A stretch of 64,000 nt of DNA, from the NCBI GenBank assembly GCA_963921825.1, contig OY997588.1, positions 123,438,715-123,502,714 on the forward strand, written 5' to 3'. Positions 34,796-46,949 of this stretch are shown here, one piece after another. Positions within the stretch are counted from its first letter, which is position 1; every line of letters starts with the position of its first letter. The notes beneath the pieces were generated by a model. The model had not been told where the DNA came from. It worked only from the letters and a program-made list of their open reading frames with translations, and ran no database searches. The stretch comes from Erodium maritimum (taxonomy: Eukaryota; Streptophyta; Magnoliopsida; Geraniales; Geraniaceae). The position numbers were made by a program, and so were the translations under genes.

Positions 34796-35059
34796 AAGTT
34801 GTGTCTGAGTGAAGTGAGGCTCGTGTTTGATAGAGGAAAAGAGATAAATCAGGGAGGAGGGTATAATGGACATTTCAAGTCATCAAGTGGCACATGAGGG
34901 GCACGTGTGGCCTGTTTCCGTCCAAAATTTGACGCCGTAAGCGTTTGGGTACTAATATGAAAGACAAAGTATGGTTTGGGTACTAAACTGTCGCAAATAA
35001 TTTTTAGGGTACTCGGATGAAAACCATGTATTTTTAGGGTACTCGGATGATAATAACCC
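34796..35059. repeat. Right terminal inverted repeat of the MULE
   Basis: Inverted partner of 28700-28965. Its inner edge lies about 130 bp from the GRF start codon, making it the likely promoter of that gene. Confidence 0.93.
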
Positions 35060-35068
35060 TTGATTAAA

Positions 35069-35280
35069 TCTTGTTAACCAACAATTGAGAAATGAGGTTA
35101 GTCGAAGGAAAAAGAATTAGATAGCTCGGGTTTTAATCTAAGCCAGAATATGGTTAGACTGACACGAGTACAATAACTATAGGAGTAAAACCCGAAAGTT
35201 AGAGGAATTCATAGAATATACTAGTTGACGACCGGTACGCTTGCCGTGCCATTCAGGGTGTCAATAGTCAAAGTGTCAAG
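35069..35280 (+). repeat. Athila-type LTR, right part
   Basis: Continuation of the LTR after the MULE, ending a few bases before the primer site. Confidence 0.6.
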
Positions 35281-35284
35281 TTAA

Positions 35285-35302
35285 TGGCGTCGTTTCCGGG
35301 GA
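35285..35302 (+). other. Primer-binding site, Athila type (tRNA-Asp)
   Basis: tggcgtcgtttccgggga matches the plant tRNA-Asp primer site (usual form tggcgccgttgccgggga) with two differences. Confidence 0.85.
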
Positions 35303-35377
35303 GCAACTAAGGAAACTTTGATACGTTTGTAATTCGTGTTAAGAATATTTCATTTTTTTTATTGTATTTAATTTAAT

Positions 35378-36240
35378 TTGTTGATGCAATTGCGGTCTCA
35401 ACCCTCTTCGAGTTTGTTAACTACAGATATTTCAAAGGTCGAGAGAAACGCTCGGATCGCGAAGCATCAAAGAAAGAAAGCTATGAGTCATCACTCAGAT
35501 AATGAGGACAACCAGGATGGCAACCAAGGAGACATGATGCATCAAAGGGATGAGAACCCAATTAGGGAGCAACCTCCAGCTCCTTATGGAATGAGTCCAC
35601 TGTTTGTTCCAGATGAGCCACCTACGCAAAGATCATTGAGGGAGTATGGAACTCTTCAAATGTGAGGCCTTGAAACTAGTATTGTTGTACCACCAGTTGA
35701 AGCATAGAGATTTGAGATCAAACCCACTATTATCAACATGGTGAGAAACGACCCATTTTACGAGAATGCGCATAAGGATCCGTTGGAACACCTTACAACA
35801 TTCTTGGAGCTTTGTGATACGTTCAGGAGTAATGGGGTTCCAGATGATGTAGTGCGCCTTTGGCTTTTTCCTTTTCCATTAAAGGATAAAGCTAGTGATG
35901 TCTACGTGAATTGCCTACTAGGAGCATCTAAACATGGGACTAGTTAGTTGATGCATTCATGAACCAGTTTTTCCCACCTAAGAAGACAATTAAGCTGAGA
36001 GAAGCTATCAACACATTTCTTCAACAGGGGGTGAAACATTGGTGGAAGCATGGAAAAGGTTCTCTGACCTACCGAGACAGTGTCCACATCATGGGCAGCC
36101 CTTATGGGTGCAATTATAGACTTTTAATTCCTGTCTGGATGAAGTCAGCCAGGGACAACTGGATTCAACTACTGGGGTTCTTTTGTGCAATTAACTCCAG
36201 AAACAAATGTTGCTCTTTTAAATTTAATGGCCTCTAACAA
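35378..36240 (+). pseudogene. gag region of the Athila-type element
   Basis: A charged N-terminal region is followed by an Athila gag core with DPLEHLTTFLELCDTFRSNG and DDVVRLWLFPFPLKDKA (about 35770-35900). It is broken in several places, and the downstream 36240-36830 is too decayed to parse. Confidence 0.8.
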
Positions 36241-36830
36241 TGTTTAGCATTCCAACAGAAGAGAAACAGGAACCATAGGGACGGTCAATGCAGTGGAGTC
36301 ATCATCAATGGATAACGTGGTGGACCAAATTGTCTAGAGTGTGACAAAGAAGTTGGGTGCAATGCAGGTACCCTCATTTTTTTATCCTCTTGACTATATT
36401 GAAGGTATTGGAGAACATCAAGGAGAAACTGCAAACTATGTGGGGAACCAGAGTCAAGTTCCTCATGGATTTCAACAAAGACCTTAAGGACAAGGCTACA
36501 ACAGAGGTCTCACAACCAACAGTTCCAGCAGTGGGACCAAAATCAACAGTATCAACAACAGCCTCAAAATGCACCTTCACAAGATTCTTCCTCCAAACTT
36601 GAGCAGATGATGCTAACCATGATGGCACAGATGAAGGAGGATAAATAGAGGTGATTAAGATGCATAAGGCATCTGTGCAGGAGCAACAGGAAGTGAACAA
36701 GAACAATGAGTCCCGATTCCAGAACATAAAGATCCAAATTGGGCAAATATCAGCTTTATTGAATTCCAAGGCTCCAGGAACCTTGCCCTGTAACACATAA
36801 AGGAACCCCAAGGAGAGTGCCAATGTCATA

Positions 36831-37670
36831 ATGTCAATTCACAGTCAGGCACTAGAGGAACATGTCCCTCCACAAAACGATGATGCAACTGAGAACCACC
36901 ATAAAGCGGCAGAGGTTGAGGAACCCATCATAGGTAAGAAGGTAAATGAGTCCATTGTTGAATCAGAAAAGTGGACTCCACCTCTTCCTTTTCCCTCTAC
37001 ACGTAATGATAGTAGGTTTGTTACTCAATACTCTTCATTTCTGGATATGTTTATGAGGTTGGATATTAATATTCCCCATCTCAAAGCATTGACCAAGATT
37101 CCTAAGATAACAAAATTTATGAAAAGGTTGCTAAGTCAGAAAAAGAAACTATTAGATGTAGAGATTGTGAATCTGAGCGAAGAATGTTCAGCCATATTAT
37201 TGAACAAATTACCTCTTAAGTGTAAGGACCCAGGGAGCTTTACAATACCATGTGACATAGGTAATGTACACTTTGAAAAGTCCCTATGTGATTTAGGGGC
37301 CAGTATAAACCTTATGCCACTATTAGTGTTTAGGAAGTTAGGACTTGGGGATGAGCCCACACCGACCTAGATGACCTTACAATTAGTAGACAGGTCAGTG
37401 AAATTTCCTAGGTGAATTATAGAGAATGTATTAGTCAAGGTTAAAGAATTTATATACCCCTCCGATTTCATTGTTTTAGACATGAAAGAGGATCATAGGA
37501 TCCCTCTCATTCTGGGGAGACCGTTCTTGTCTACTGCTATAGCTTTAATTGATGCCGAACGAAGGGAAATCACAGTTAGGTATGGTGAGGAGCAGAAAAC
37601 ATTTTATGTGGTCAGGGGTAATGTTAAAACCAAGGACTCAACATGTAAACTTATAAGTTATGAGGATTAG
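36831..37670 (+). pseudogene. Protease region of the Athila-type element
   Basis: It contains the Athila-type linker (ALTKIPKITKFMKRLL) and a retropepsin-like domain with LCDLGASINLMP (near 37285) and HRIPLILGRPFLSTA (near 37495). Protease is normally followed by reverse transcriptase, but only about 250 bp of linker remains before the coding signal ends. It is broken in more than one place. Confidence 0.83.
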
Positions 37671-37949
37671 CACATGATTAAGGTGAATCAAGTTAGCAAC
37701 AGAACCTCTCCACAACTTGAATTAGAGAACCATGATATGGTAGATACGAAGCTTCATCTTAAATGTCTACCAAATAATATGAAATATGTGTATCTGAATG
37801 AGAATGATATGTACCCTATTGTGATTCCATCTAACTTATCTGATGACAAGGAAGAAGAGCTTATGAATGTTCTCAAGGAAAAGAGCAAGGTATTGAGAGA
37901 AACTTTAGTCCATATTCGAGAATGTAACCCTTCATGTTGTATGTGCAGG

Positions 37950-39430
37950 ATTCTGGTGGAACATGATCTTGGTTTGGTGGTGAATTTGTGGAGGAAGTCG
38001 AAGGAGATTAGTGAAGGTGTTTGGGCAAGAGAAAACCTCGCAACACTTTCCAATGAGCCTTGAAGAGGATAAAACGGGTGGCTTAGGCCGCCCCTTTCGT
38101 CGAGCTAACGAAGTTAAAAAAATGCGCTTGTTGGGAGGCACCCCAACTACAGATTGGAGAGCGTAAGGACATTGATCAAATGCGAGGCCCCGGGCTCATA
38201 CGAGCTCGATCGGGCGAGGGAATTTCCATTAATCCATGCATTGCCACACCCCCAAGTCAGATGCATTCCACACAACGATAATTCGAGGGGAAGTATTTCT
38301 TACCCTCTTGCTTTATATTGACATTTTCGTAGTCATACTCTTAGATACTATGAGGTGGGTGTTGAGCACCCGAATTTTCCTGCTGATAGTGTATGTATCT
38401 AGGACTGGATGCTATCTGACAAGTGTGGGGTGTTATTATCATCTATATTATTGAGGGGTGCATGTGTACATATGTGTTAGAGTCGCACTGTGGACAGTGC
38501 TAAGGTTTAAAGTTTGGGGTGGGATGCTTTGCATTGTGCTCTGCGCTTTATCTGCATTCGATGTTCATGCATCATTGTATGTTAAAAAAAATCAAAAATC
38601 AAAAAAATATTGTATGGTATTTTATTGAGATTAGTGCACATGATTTTAAGGATTCGATCATTGGAATGTTGAACATGCTCATTTTTCTTGCATAATTCAA
38701 ATTAGTGCATCGATTTAGTATGAATGAATTCACTTGTGTAAGCACATGTAATGAGGCATGCTTGTTTGTTTATATTCTGGATAGTTACTTTGATGTGTGC
38801 TTGAGCCCTCTAATTCCTATGCATGGGAAACTGAGTTTAGAACTTCACAGATATCCCCTCGAGGCGAAATAAAAATAAGGAATTAGGTGGTTAGTAAAAT
38901 GATCATAGGCCATTATTTGACCGTTTGTGCTAAATTGTCTACCTATGCATATATTGTTATCCATTAGTCACCCTTATTTGAGCTTTGGCCTTTCATTTCT
39001 GACTTAAATATTAGAAACCTATGTGCCCTTCATTTCATTCAAATATCCTCTGTTTTATTTGAACAATACTTCTTGACTTAGGTGCTTCTCGAGTGTGGTT
39101 ATTATGGTTGGTGGTTGGGAATGAGATTTTAAATGACTTGAGAAGCAAGTTTTTTTGTTAATGTACCGGGTTTATTATAATATTTGTGCTCTCAGCCTCC
39201 CCCCTAAAAGATGAGGGAATAAAAATGTAAGATCTCTTCCGTGCAAAAAGAAAAGTCTGGGGTAAGGCTGAAAATTAGCGCACGTAGAAAGAAAGGCAAT
39301 AGAAATAATTAAAAAATGTTTTTATTGATGTGTACTAGGATACAAAAGGGTGCAGAAAAGTGAAAAGGGTATTCAGTGCACAAATGAGGGTTATGGGTTG
39401 AGAGATACACTATCGGGATGTGAGTTGAAA
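37950..39430 (+). other. 3' non-coding part of the Athila-type element after loss of RT and integrase
   Basis: Motifs common downstream of Athila pol appear: ttgttgggaggca (near 38128), the aggccccgggctcatacgag stretch and agtttggggtgggatgc. No reverse transcriptase or integrase is present, so several kilobases of pol were lost by internal deletion. Confidence 0.55.
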
Positions 39431-39499
39431 CATGTTTGCCAAGATGCATTTATGGAGCTTCTTTTCATGTACTTTACCACACCCTATGTTAGTGTGAGG

Positions 39500-41188
39500 A
39501 CTGTACATCTAGAATAAATTCAAGATGGTACAGATCCGTCTTAACCACTTGACAACCCAGTACAGGAGCCAGAAGTGGTCGTAGAGAAGGAACCAGTTCC
39601 TGAAGGTCCAAGGCGATGTGGAAGGATCAATCACCAACCTCTGAAATATGGTTATTTTGTATCCGGAAAGGAAAGTGAGCTAATGGTGGATCATAAGGAT
39701 CTAGCCACCTTCTAGGAAGCCGTGGATGGGCCCGACTTCGAGTTATATGAGAGAGGAAATGCAGTCCATGTCGGACAACCAAGTCTGGGAACTGGTTGAT
39801 CCCGTCGATGGTGTAAGGACCATCGGATGCAAATGGATCTTCAAGGTGAAGATGGACATGGACGACAACCCTCATACCTAAAAGGCCCAACTCGTTGCGA
39901 ATGGTTATAGGAAGATCCAAGGGATTGACTATGAGGAAACCTTCTCACCAGTGGCCATGGTCAAATATATCCATATTCTTCTTGACATAGTCTCGTATCT
40001 TGATTACGAGATATGGAAAATGGATGTCAAAACCGCTTTTAAACGAGAATTAGACTGAGGACGTTTGTATGTCTCAGCTCGAAGGTTTTGACGACCCGAA
40101 GAATAAAGAGATAGATTTATAAGTTGTTGAAATTCATTTGTGGATTGAAATAAGCTTCTCGGAGTTGGAACCTTCGTTTTGATGAAGCGGTAATTAGATT
40201 TGACTTCATCAAGAACGAGGATGACCCTTGCATTTGAAAGAAGGGTTGTGGGAGAAAGATTGCCTTTCTGGTGCTCATTGGAGATGACATCCCAACCTTT
40301 CTCGAGACTAAAAGCTTGGTTGAGGAAGTGTTTCGCAATATAGGCCTTAGGCGATGCTCCTTATATCTTAGGAATTAAGATATATAGAGATCGCACCAAG
40401 TGGGTCTTGGGATTAAGTCAGAGAACCTATGTGAACAAGGCATTGAGTGGGTTCTCAATGCTCAATTCAAAGAAATGATTCTTACTCGCTCGTCATGGCG
40501 TTCATTTCAGCAAGACTGGGTGTCCTAAAACACCCGATGAGCTGAAAAGAATGATGTGAATCCCATTCCCCTGGGGGCAGGATTGATCATATATGCCATG
40601 ACATATACGAGACCGGACGTCTCGTATGCCTTCTGTTGTACCAGTAGACATCAGTCTAACCCTTGGCGAAAGATGATGCTAAACTAGTTGTTGATGGATA
40701 AGTAGACGATAGTTTTCCAAGACAAATCCAGATGACTTTAAAAGTCAGTCAAGATATGTTTTTGCACTGAATGGCAGAGCTTTAGCTGGGAGAGCGTAAA
40801 GCAAGATATCGTAGTCGAATCTACGACAGAGGCCAAGTACATGGATGTTGCAAAGGCAGCTAAGGAGGCTATATGGATTTGGAAATTCAAGACAGGGTTG
40901 GGTGTAATTGAAAACCCATCCAGCCTGGTGAATCCATTTTGCGACAACACAAGGGCTATTGCGCAAGTTAAAAGCCCATATCGCATAACAAATCCAAACA
41001 TGTACTGCGGCGTATCCACCTCATCAGAGAAATACTAAACCGAGGTAAAGTGAAGATTACCTATATTGCAACAGATGATAACATAGCCAACCCTTTGACT
41101 AAGGTAGTGTCACTACCTAAACATGTTATACACGTAAAGTCGTGGGGACATATTGGAGTTTAGAATGGAACTAGAGCAAGTGGGAGAT
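39500..41188 (+). pseudogene. Copia pol remnant (RT and RNase H), sense strand
   Basis: The order is copia: a linker with RRCGRINQPLKYGYFV (near 39620), reverse transcriptase traces (about 39730-40650) and RNase H ending with FKTGLGVIENP (near 40890) and the usual tail. Then come a polypurine tract (gcaagtgggaga, 41176-41187) and an LTR. It resembles the antisense copia RNase H at 23.3 kb. It is heavily broken (roughly ten or more places) and its 5' half is absent. Confidence 0.83.
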
Positions 41189-42875
41189 TGTTAGTCTTAG
41201 TGCCCGTAGTTCAATTCAAAATGTCCAAATGTATATATCATCGTTAGCAATAAAATTAAAGCGACTTTATATTACTTATGTGTTGGAGTAATATATCGAC
41301 GTGTGTTCTGATATATGCCCACCATGCGAATAAAACCATAGATCAAGATGGATCACACTCGATGGGTCCCTAGTCAACACAGCTTCACTAGAAGCGACTA
41401 GTATGAAAGATGGCTCTTATGGCTTACATTCTTTTAGTCATTGGAATGGGATTCCGAAGTCCGATCAAAGATATCATGTGGGACATGATATTGGACGACC
41501 CGACATGAATATATTCCATAGGTCAAGTCATGAACATAGTCATTGTCGTAGCTTGTCATGTATCCTTAGACCAATGAGTCTTTGTGCTTACTATGCAGTA
41601 AACAATAGAGTTTGACCTGAGCCCAACGTTGCATGTGATAGGGTGCCCATAATGGCCATGATTGGCTTGGGGATGGACTGCATGAGTGACACGAAAGACG
41701 GATAAGGGATTTATCCATCATACTGTGGTATGGGAAAGATATCAGTTCTCGGCCGCTTGATCGAGAGTGACTGAAAGAATAGCATGACCATGCACATGAT
41801 ACTGTGTATCATATATTCAGTAATCTCACATATCAAGGAACAATGATTGGGAATAATAAGGATGGCGTCTCTATGCCTTATCTCAATCAGGATATCAGTG
41901 ATAAAAGGATAATGACAGGGATGCCAGAAATGTTAGAATCGACATGGTCGATTCGTTATGCAGTGTCAGGCAATACTAAAGTCTCGTTAGTTGCTACTTA
42001 TATAGGATCAAGTAAAATGGGATTTTACGTTGATCTATTGACATGCATAAACCTAAGGGTCACACCGGAGGATGAAACTCATTGACACATTTATGGAGAA
42101 TGGCCAAAATGGAGTTGTCTCGAGACATGAACAAAATTGGGTTTTGGGTCATGTGCCCGTAAGTGAATAGGACTTTACGGATCGAGACAAGGCTTGGAGT
42201 CTTGGGATTGATCACGTCGGATAATGTTGGACATTTCTGGTATGGAAGGCTTGGAGGCGATGAGCGTATGACGAGACCTCGTTGGGAATGGCCACGGGCC
42301 ATATTCCAAGAGGCCCATGAGAGGCCCATGCAACCAAGGCCCATGGAACTAATTAATCAAGTCTTGATTAATTAGTATAAGTAAGCAAGACAAGGATTAA
42401 GGTGTTGGTGATTCACCACCTAACCCCATCTTGTCTAGTCTTACTTAGCACCATACTTGTCTTATTTACACCATACTTGTCCCATGCTTTTAGTTTGACA
42501 AGTTGATGGAGTTTGTTATGTTTAAGTCATCTTTTTTCAACATAACAAACGCAAGACAAGAATAGGAAACACAACTTCTCCCTCCTCTCCCTTGCAATTT
42601 CGGCCAAGGTAAGCTCCCACCTCCATTTTTGTGTTCTTGAGTCCTCAAAGAGAAGAACTACGCGGCTTTAATTCCCATGTGGATACGTAGGCATCTTGGA
42701 GACTCAAGCCAATCATTCGTTACCCGGTGTTCATGTTTTGGTAAGAAATAGTGCTGTAATTTTCTCTTGTGAATCCATTCTTTATTAGTAGTTTCATGGT
42801 TTTAATCGTCTCTTGGTTTTCATTGATTTTCCGTTTCGAGTTGGTTCATCTCTAACCCTACCTCGAGACCCAACA
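41189..42875 (+). repeat. 3' LTR of the sense copia remnant
   Basis: It starts tgttagtcttagtgcccgta right after the polypurine tract and most likely ends at gacccaaca, about 1.69 kb. A sister LTR begins at 62854. No primer site follows the end, so this is a 3' LTR. Confidence 0.78.
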
Positions 42876-42889
42876 GAAGGGCATACCAT

Positions 42890-44486
42890 CTATGTTGCGT
42901 AACCTTGGGAAATGGAAAGGGAGAAGCAGATTGTGGAGTTGGATCTTCGACACGCATTGAACAAAAAGCGTGAGATCATGTGACCGTCTAGCAAAATTGA
43001 CTAGGTGTTGCAGTTGGTGAAAGATGTGGAAATGGCCAAGGTTCTAATAGGAGGTTGGTTAGGATTGATAAGAAGTTAGGCCTATGTAGATGTGATTCAG
43101 GAGGAACTAAGCAGGGATGTAGTGATCAGAGATCTTGGTAATAGATTTGTTTTGGTGACGGTGGATGATGGGTGGTTGAGAGGAATATGGTAGAGTCCAA
43201 GTGGGACTGGTTGTCGACCTGGTTAGTGGTGGGTTTGGGAAAAGAGGACGTGTTAAAGGAAGAGGGTGTGTTTTGATGGTGCCGGGTGAAGGGTCTGCCA
43301 GTGCAGTGCTAGAGTGAGAGGAGTTTCTCTATGGTAGCATCACAATTTGGCTCTTTGGTGATAGTGCATCCATCTTCGTGTTCGGGCAGGATGTTGCAAG
43401 AAGCCTTTTTTTTAATCAATGTGAGGGTTGATTCAAAAGGGACACAATATTTTATGATAGAAGTTGAAGGAGAGAGGTTTACTGTAGAGGTCGAAGTGGT
43501 AGAGGCAGGAACGACACCTATTGTGGGTTGTTCGTGAGGGAGACCTATTGAAGTGTGTGAATCCAGTTCTCCAACAGGGGAGGCGAGTGGCTATGTAGGT
43601 AGGAATTTTTCTGGGTTTTTGACTGGTAAGGGGATTTAAGTGAGGCAAAGGGGTCGGAGGGGAGTAGACCTTTGCAGGTGGAGTTGGAAGAGAGGAATAC
43701 TAAATTTCCTCCGACACAGTTTGGGGGAGACGAAGAGGTTGAAGACTCAGAGAAAACAATGTCAAGTTTGATCAGAGAGTAAGGGAACAAGTGTTCCACA
43801 AAAAGGCTGGGCCAAGGTAAAAAGGGTAAAGAAATTCACTCAAATTTTGTTACTGATAAAGACGTGGTGTAGGAGCTATTTGGGCCCGGGCCGAAACAGA
43901 TGGTTAAGTTGTCTGCCACAAGACAGGCCACAGATGCATGGGCCTATTACAAGGCTGTGGCTTTAGCTCTAAGTTGAAGGGTATTGAGCTTCAAAATCAC
44001 ATCAAGGACTTAGGCGCAGAACTCAACCCGATACACAGAGAAGACAACATAACTGAATCGGAATAAAAAGAAGACGACTCCAGTAGCGACGGGGTTGTTT
44101 TACCATCGCAATTATGGCCATTTGGTAAGATATTTCACCCAAAGGAGATATTGAGATGTACGCAAACAGATCTTATTCATCCACCGATGCGTCGAGGCTA
44201 AGCTTATATTATGTTTCAGTGGGATACCGACTGTACGCCGGACGTCACAGACGGATCGAAAACCAAATTGGAAGTTTTGGACTTGTTCGGGAAATAAGGT
44301 GAGAAATTCGCATAGGACATTAAGCAATACATGTTTTGGACATGGGATCATGAACCGGTTTTTGATTACGCACAAGAGACTCAAGAATTGTCTGCTGCTT
44401 TGGTGCATTACAGGGAAGAGAAAGCAAAGGTTGTTGCTGAAGTAAAACAATTGAAGCAACAAGCCAAAATGGACTACTTAAAATGA
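42890..44486 (+). pseudogene. Decayed DUF4283-type (LINE ORF1-like) gene
   Basis: The middle (about 43260-43500) reads as the second half of a DUF4283 domain: a VKGLPVQC segment like the usual W-x-x-GLPLHxW, then a stretch ending in YFMIEVEGERFTVEVEVVE, as in these proteins' last beta strands. The last 130 bp encode a charged coiled-coil-like end (EEKAKVVAEVKQLKQQAK) closed by a stop at 44484. Frameshifts and stops separate the parts. Such proteins are plant LINE ORF1 or their relatives. The sequence starts immediately after the copia LTR, which may have inserted into it. Confidence 0.5.
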
Positions 44487-45152
44487 AGGGAGAGGAGTTT
44501 CTAATGTACTTCCATACAACTTGGAGTTTATTTTTTTAAGTGGAGGAAATGTATAGTGTGGTGATATTCAATGAAATGTGGGAATCAGTTGGTGTGGTCT
44601 TTGTGACTAACACTTAATGATGTAAAGCTTGTACTAAGTAGCCTACTTTACTTCAATGACAAGTAATCTCTTATTCCTATAATGTATTTTGTGTTCTTTG
44701 AAAACATCTTAACAGTTCGTTTAGTTTATTAAATCCAATTACCACCAATCCCTGCCCATGAACTATTTCCATTTCATTCTTGTTCAATACATGTACTATG
44801 TCATTTGGGGTAATGTAAGTTGAGATAATTGTTATATTGTATATTGATTTGTACTGTTTTGTTAAGTAATCCATCAAAATTGTATATAACAACAATAAAA
44901 ACTTAGTCACAAGGAAGTGAAGGTAGAGATATTAACCACATGATAACATACATGCATACATAGCTGAACAACAACTAAAATAGTTACTGCGAAGTCTCCT
45001 AATTTGGGAGAAAAGAATGTGGGGCCGTGGGTGCGAGGTGTATCGGCCTTAATAAGACTAGTGCCTCGACTTACCAAAAATTCTGACCATTCAGTTGACT
45101 CGATGTATACATAGCGAGTAAAGTGAATGTTAATCGGGAGAGATAAGTATAC
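44487..45152. other. Intergenic stretch, no gene seen
   Basis: AT-rich. The - strand frame at 44677-44910 has no recognisable feature. It forms the left flank of the short-LTR copia insertion. Confidence 0.4.
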
Positions 45153-45157
45153 AATAC

Positions 45158-45283
45158 TGTTAGATAAGATAAGCGATAAGATTCGTTTGTAATTTGTATT
45201 TACCCGATCATAGATATCTGATCAGCATTACTTGTATTTATATTCCATTGATTAATGAGAATAGCATCGATCACAATCCAACA
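45158..45283 (+). repeat. 5' LTR, short-LTR copia
   Basis: tgttagataagataagcgat through to caatccaaca, 126 bp. Confidence 0.95.
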
Positions 45284-45698
45284 TGGTATCATAGCCTTCT
45301 ATGCTCCTTACCCTATTTTTCTTTTAAATTCTGCCGCATACTTCTGCAAATTTCCTCTTCATATCACGAGTCTGCATCAACAAGGATTCTGCACACTCAG
45401 TGGCAGAAAATCGCGTTCCAATTGCGTCAGTTCCAACTCGCGTCTCCTGTTGCGATTCAAATCGCGTTCCTCTGTTGCAAATGGCATTCCAAATCGCGTC
45501 TCCTCTGTTGCAGAATCCAAATCGCAGCTGAATCCAAATCGCAGCCTCCTTGCGATCTCTCTGCAGCCTGTCGCAGCAACCCAATCGCCTCTCTGCGATC
45601 CATTCTCACCACGTCTTTGCAGCCTGCGATCCATCCTCATCACGTCTTTGTTGCAGCAACCCACTCGCAGCAACTCAATTGCAGCAACATTTTTCTAC

Positions 45699-46840
45699 CA
45701 TGACCGACTCGAAACTTCACCAAGCCTTGCTCGTCTCCAACATTCGCAACGCCGTTACGGTCACCTTGAAGATGGAGACGGGTCAATAAACGAGATGATC
45801 TGAGCTGTTTAAGATCCATTGTCGTATTTATGACGTTCTCCGTCACATCATTTCTTCCTCGGCTGTCGGAGCACCTGTTGGAGCTGTTGTCGTGCCTACC
45901 TCGCACGCACCTGCTCAGTCCGTGTCCTCTGAAGCAACTGTCGTTGATGATGCTGCTGATGGAGGTGCGAATGCTGCTGTCACATATCAATCCGAAGCTG
46001 ATTAAAGTATTGTTGCTACTCAAGGTCAATCTGGGTCCGTGCCTACTCAAGCCACCACCACTCAGGTTTCGTCAAATTTATTTTTTGCTAATTATGCCTT
46101 ATGGTCTCGATTGGATGCTGCTGTTTTGCAATGGATTTATGGTACTATTTCATCGGATTTGCTTCAAACAATTATTGAACCGCACACTACTGCTGCTCGT
46201 GCTTTGCTGGCTCTCAACAATATTTTTCAAGATAATAAGCACTCTCGTGCCGTTTATCTCGAGCAACAATAATCTACTACATGTTTAGAGAATTTTTCAA
46301 ATGTTTCAGCTTACTGTCAGGAACTTAAATCTTTGTCTGATCAGCTCTCTAATGTTGGAGCTCCGGTTTCCAATAACCGCCTTGTTCTCCAACTTGTCAC
46401 AGGTTTAACTGATGCATATGACGGTATTGATACACTTATACAGCAATGCAATCCGTTACCACTGTTTTATGATGCCGAGTCTCGTTTGGTTATGGAGGAA
46501 ACAAGGAAGCAAAAGCAAGCACATTCAGGTTCTTTTTCTTCGGCTACTGCTCTTTCAGTTACTGATAGTAACTTCTCAACAAATGCTAAAACTTCTGCTC
46601 CTGATCACTCCGGTCGTGGATCCCATTCTCGCGGACAACAACAACACCGGAGAGACCGAGGTCGCCACAATTCACGAGGTGGCCGGTCACAGTCTTTTTC
46701 TCACCCTCGGCCTCATGCTAGCCAGATCTTGGTCCCTCTCCTTGGGCATATTGGCCTCAACAGCCTTGGACCAATAGCCCCTGGTATGGACCTCCATGTC
46801 CCTACCCGTCTCAACCTTTGGTTCGGGCACCTGTCAGGAT
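45699..46840 (+). pseudogene. gag of the short-LTR copia element
   Basis: It begins MTDSKLHQALLVSNIRNAV, as in Ale-type gag, and includes the segment LVLQLVTGLTDAYDGIDTLI. It ends in an Arg/Gly/His-rich nucleic-acid-binding tail, with no CCHC knuckle that I can see. Broken in several places. The leader before it (45284-45698) has repeated aatcgcg motifs. Confidence 0.85.
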
Positions 46841-46949
46841 GAATTCCGGTCAACAGCATAATGGACAGCAGCAGGGTATACTCGGCCAACACCCTCACGC
46901 TATGTCAGTGTCTTCCATCCCTACAGACATCAGTACTGCCATGCATACG

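Larger units (their letters stand above)
28700..35059 (+). mobile_element. Two-gene Mutator-like element (MULE) with convergent GRF gene
   Basis: The 6,360-bp element starts gggttattatcatccgagta and ends with the near-exact reverse complement. A perfect 9-bp target duplication, ttgattaaa, lies at 28691-28699 and 35060-35068, and joining its flanks restores the Athila LTR. The terminal inverted repeats are about 260-300 bp. On the + strand, starting near the left repeat, is a multi-exon MURA-type transposase. On the - strand, starting near the right repeat, is a two-exon GRF zinc-finger gene. The genes converge, as in maize MuDR, but the second gene is unrelated to mudrB as I know it. The transposase is broken at a few points, while the GRF gene looks whole. 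Confidence 0.95.
27851..39430 (+). mobile_element. Athila-type gypsy element, decayed, with a MULE in its 5' LTR
   Basis: A putative LTR (start about 27851, resuming at 35069 after the MULE, ending about 35280) is followed by tggcgtcgtttccgggga, an Athila/Tat-type primer site matching tRNA-Asp. Then come a gag (35378-36240) and an aspartic protease region (36831-37670) of Athila type. Reverse transcriptase and integrase are missing, and Athila-like 3' non-coding sequence follows directly (from about 38000). No 3' LTR is seen before copia sequence begins near 39430-39500. The element is heavily broken and clearly older than the MULE it contains. The LTR start is approximate. Confidence 0.75.

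Noticed and set aside
45255-45803. Open frames on both strands before the copia gag
   Set aside because: They run through the aatcgcg-repeat leader. The gag start at 45699 is recognisable by homology and in a different context.
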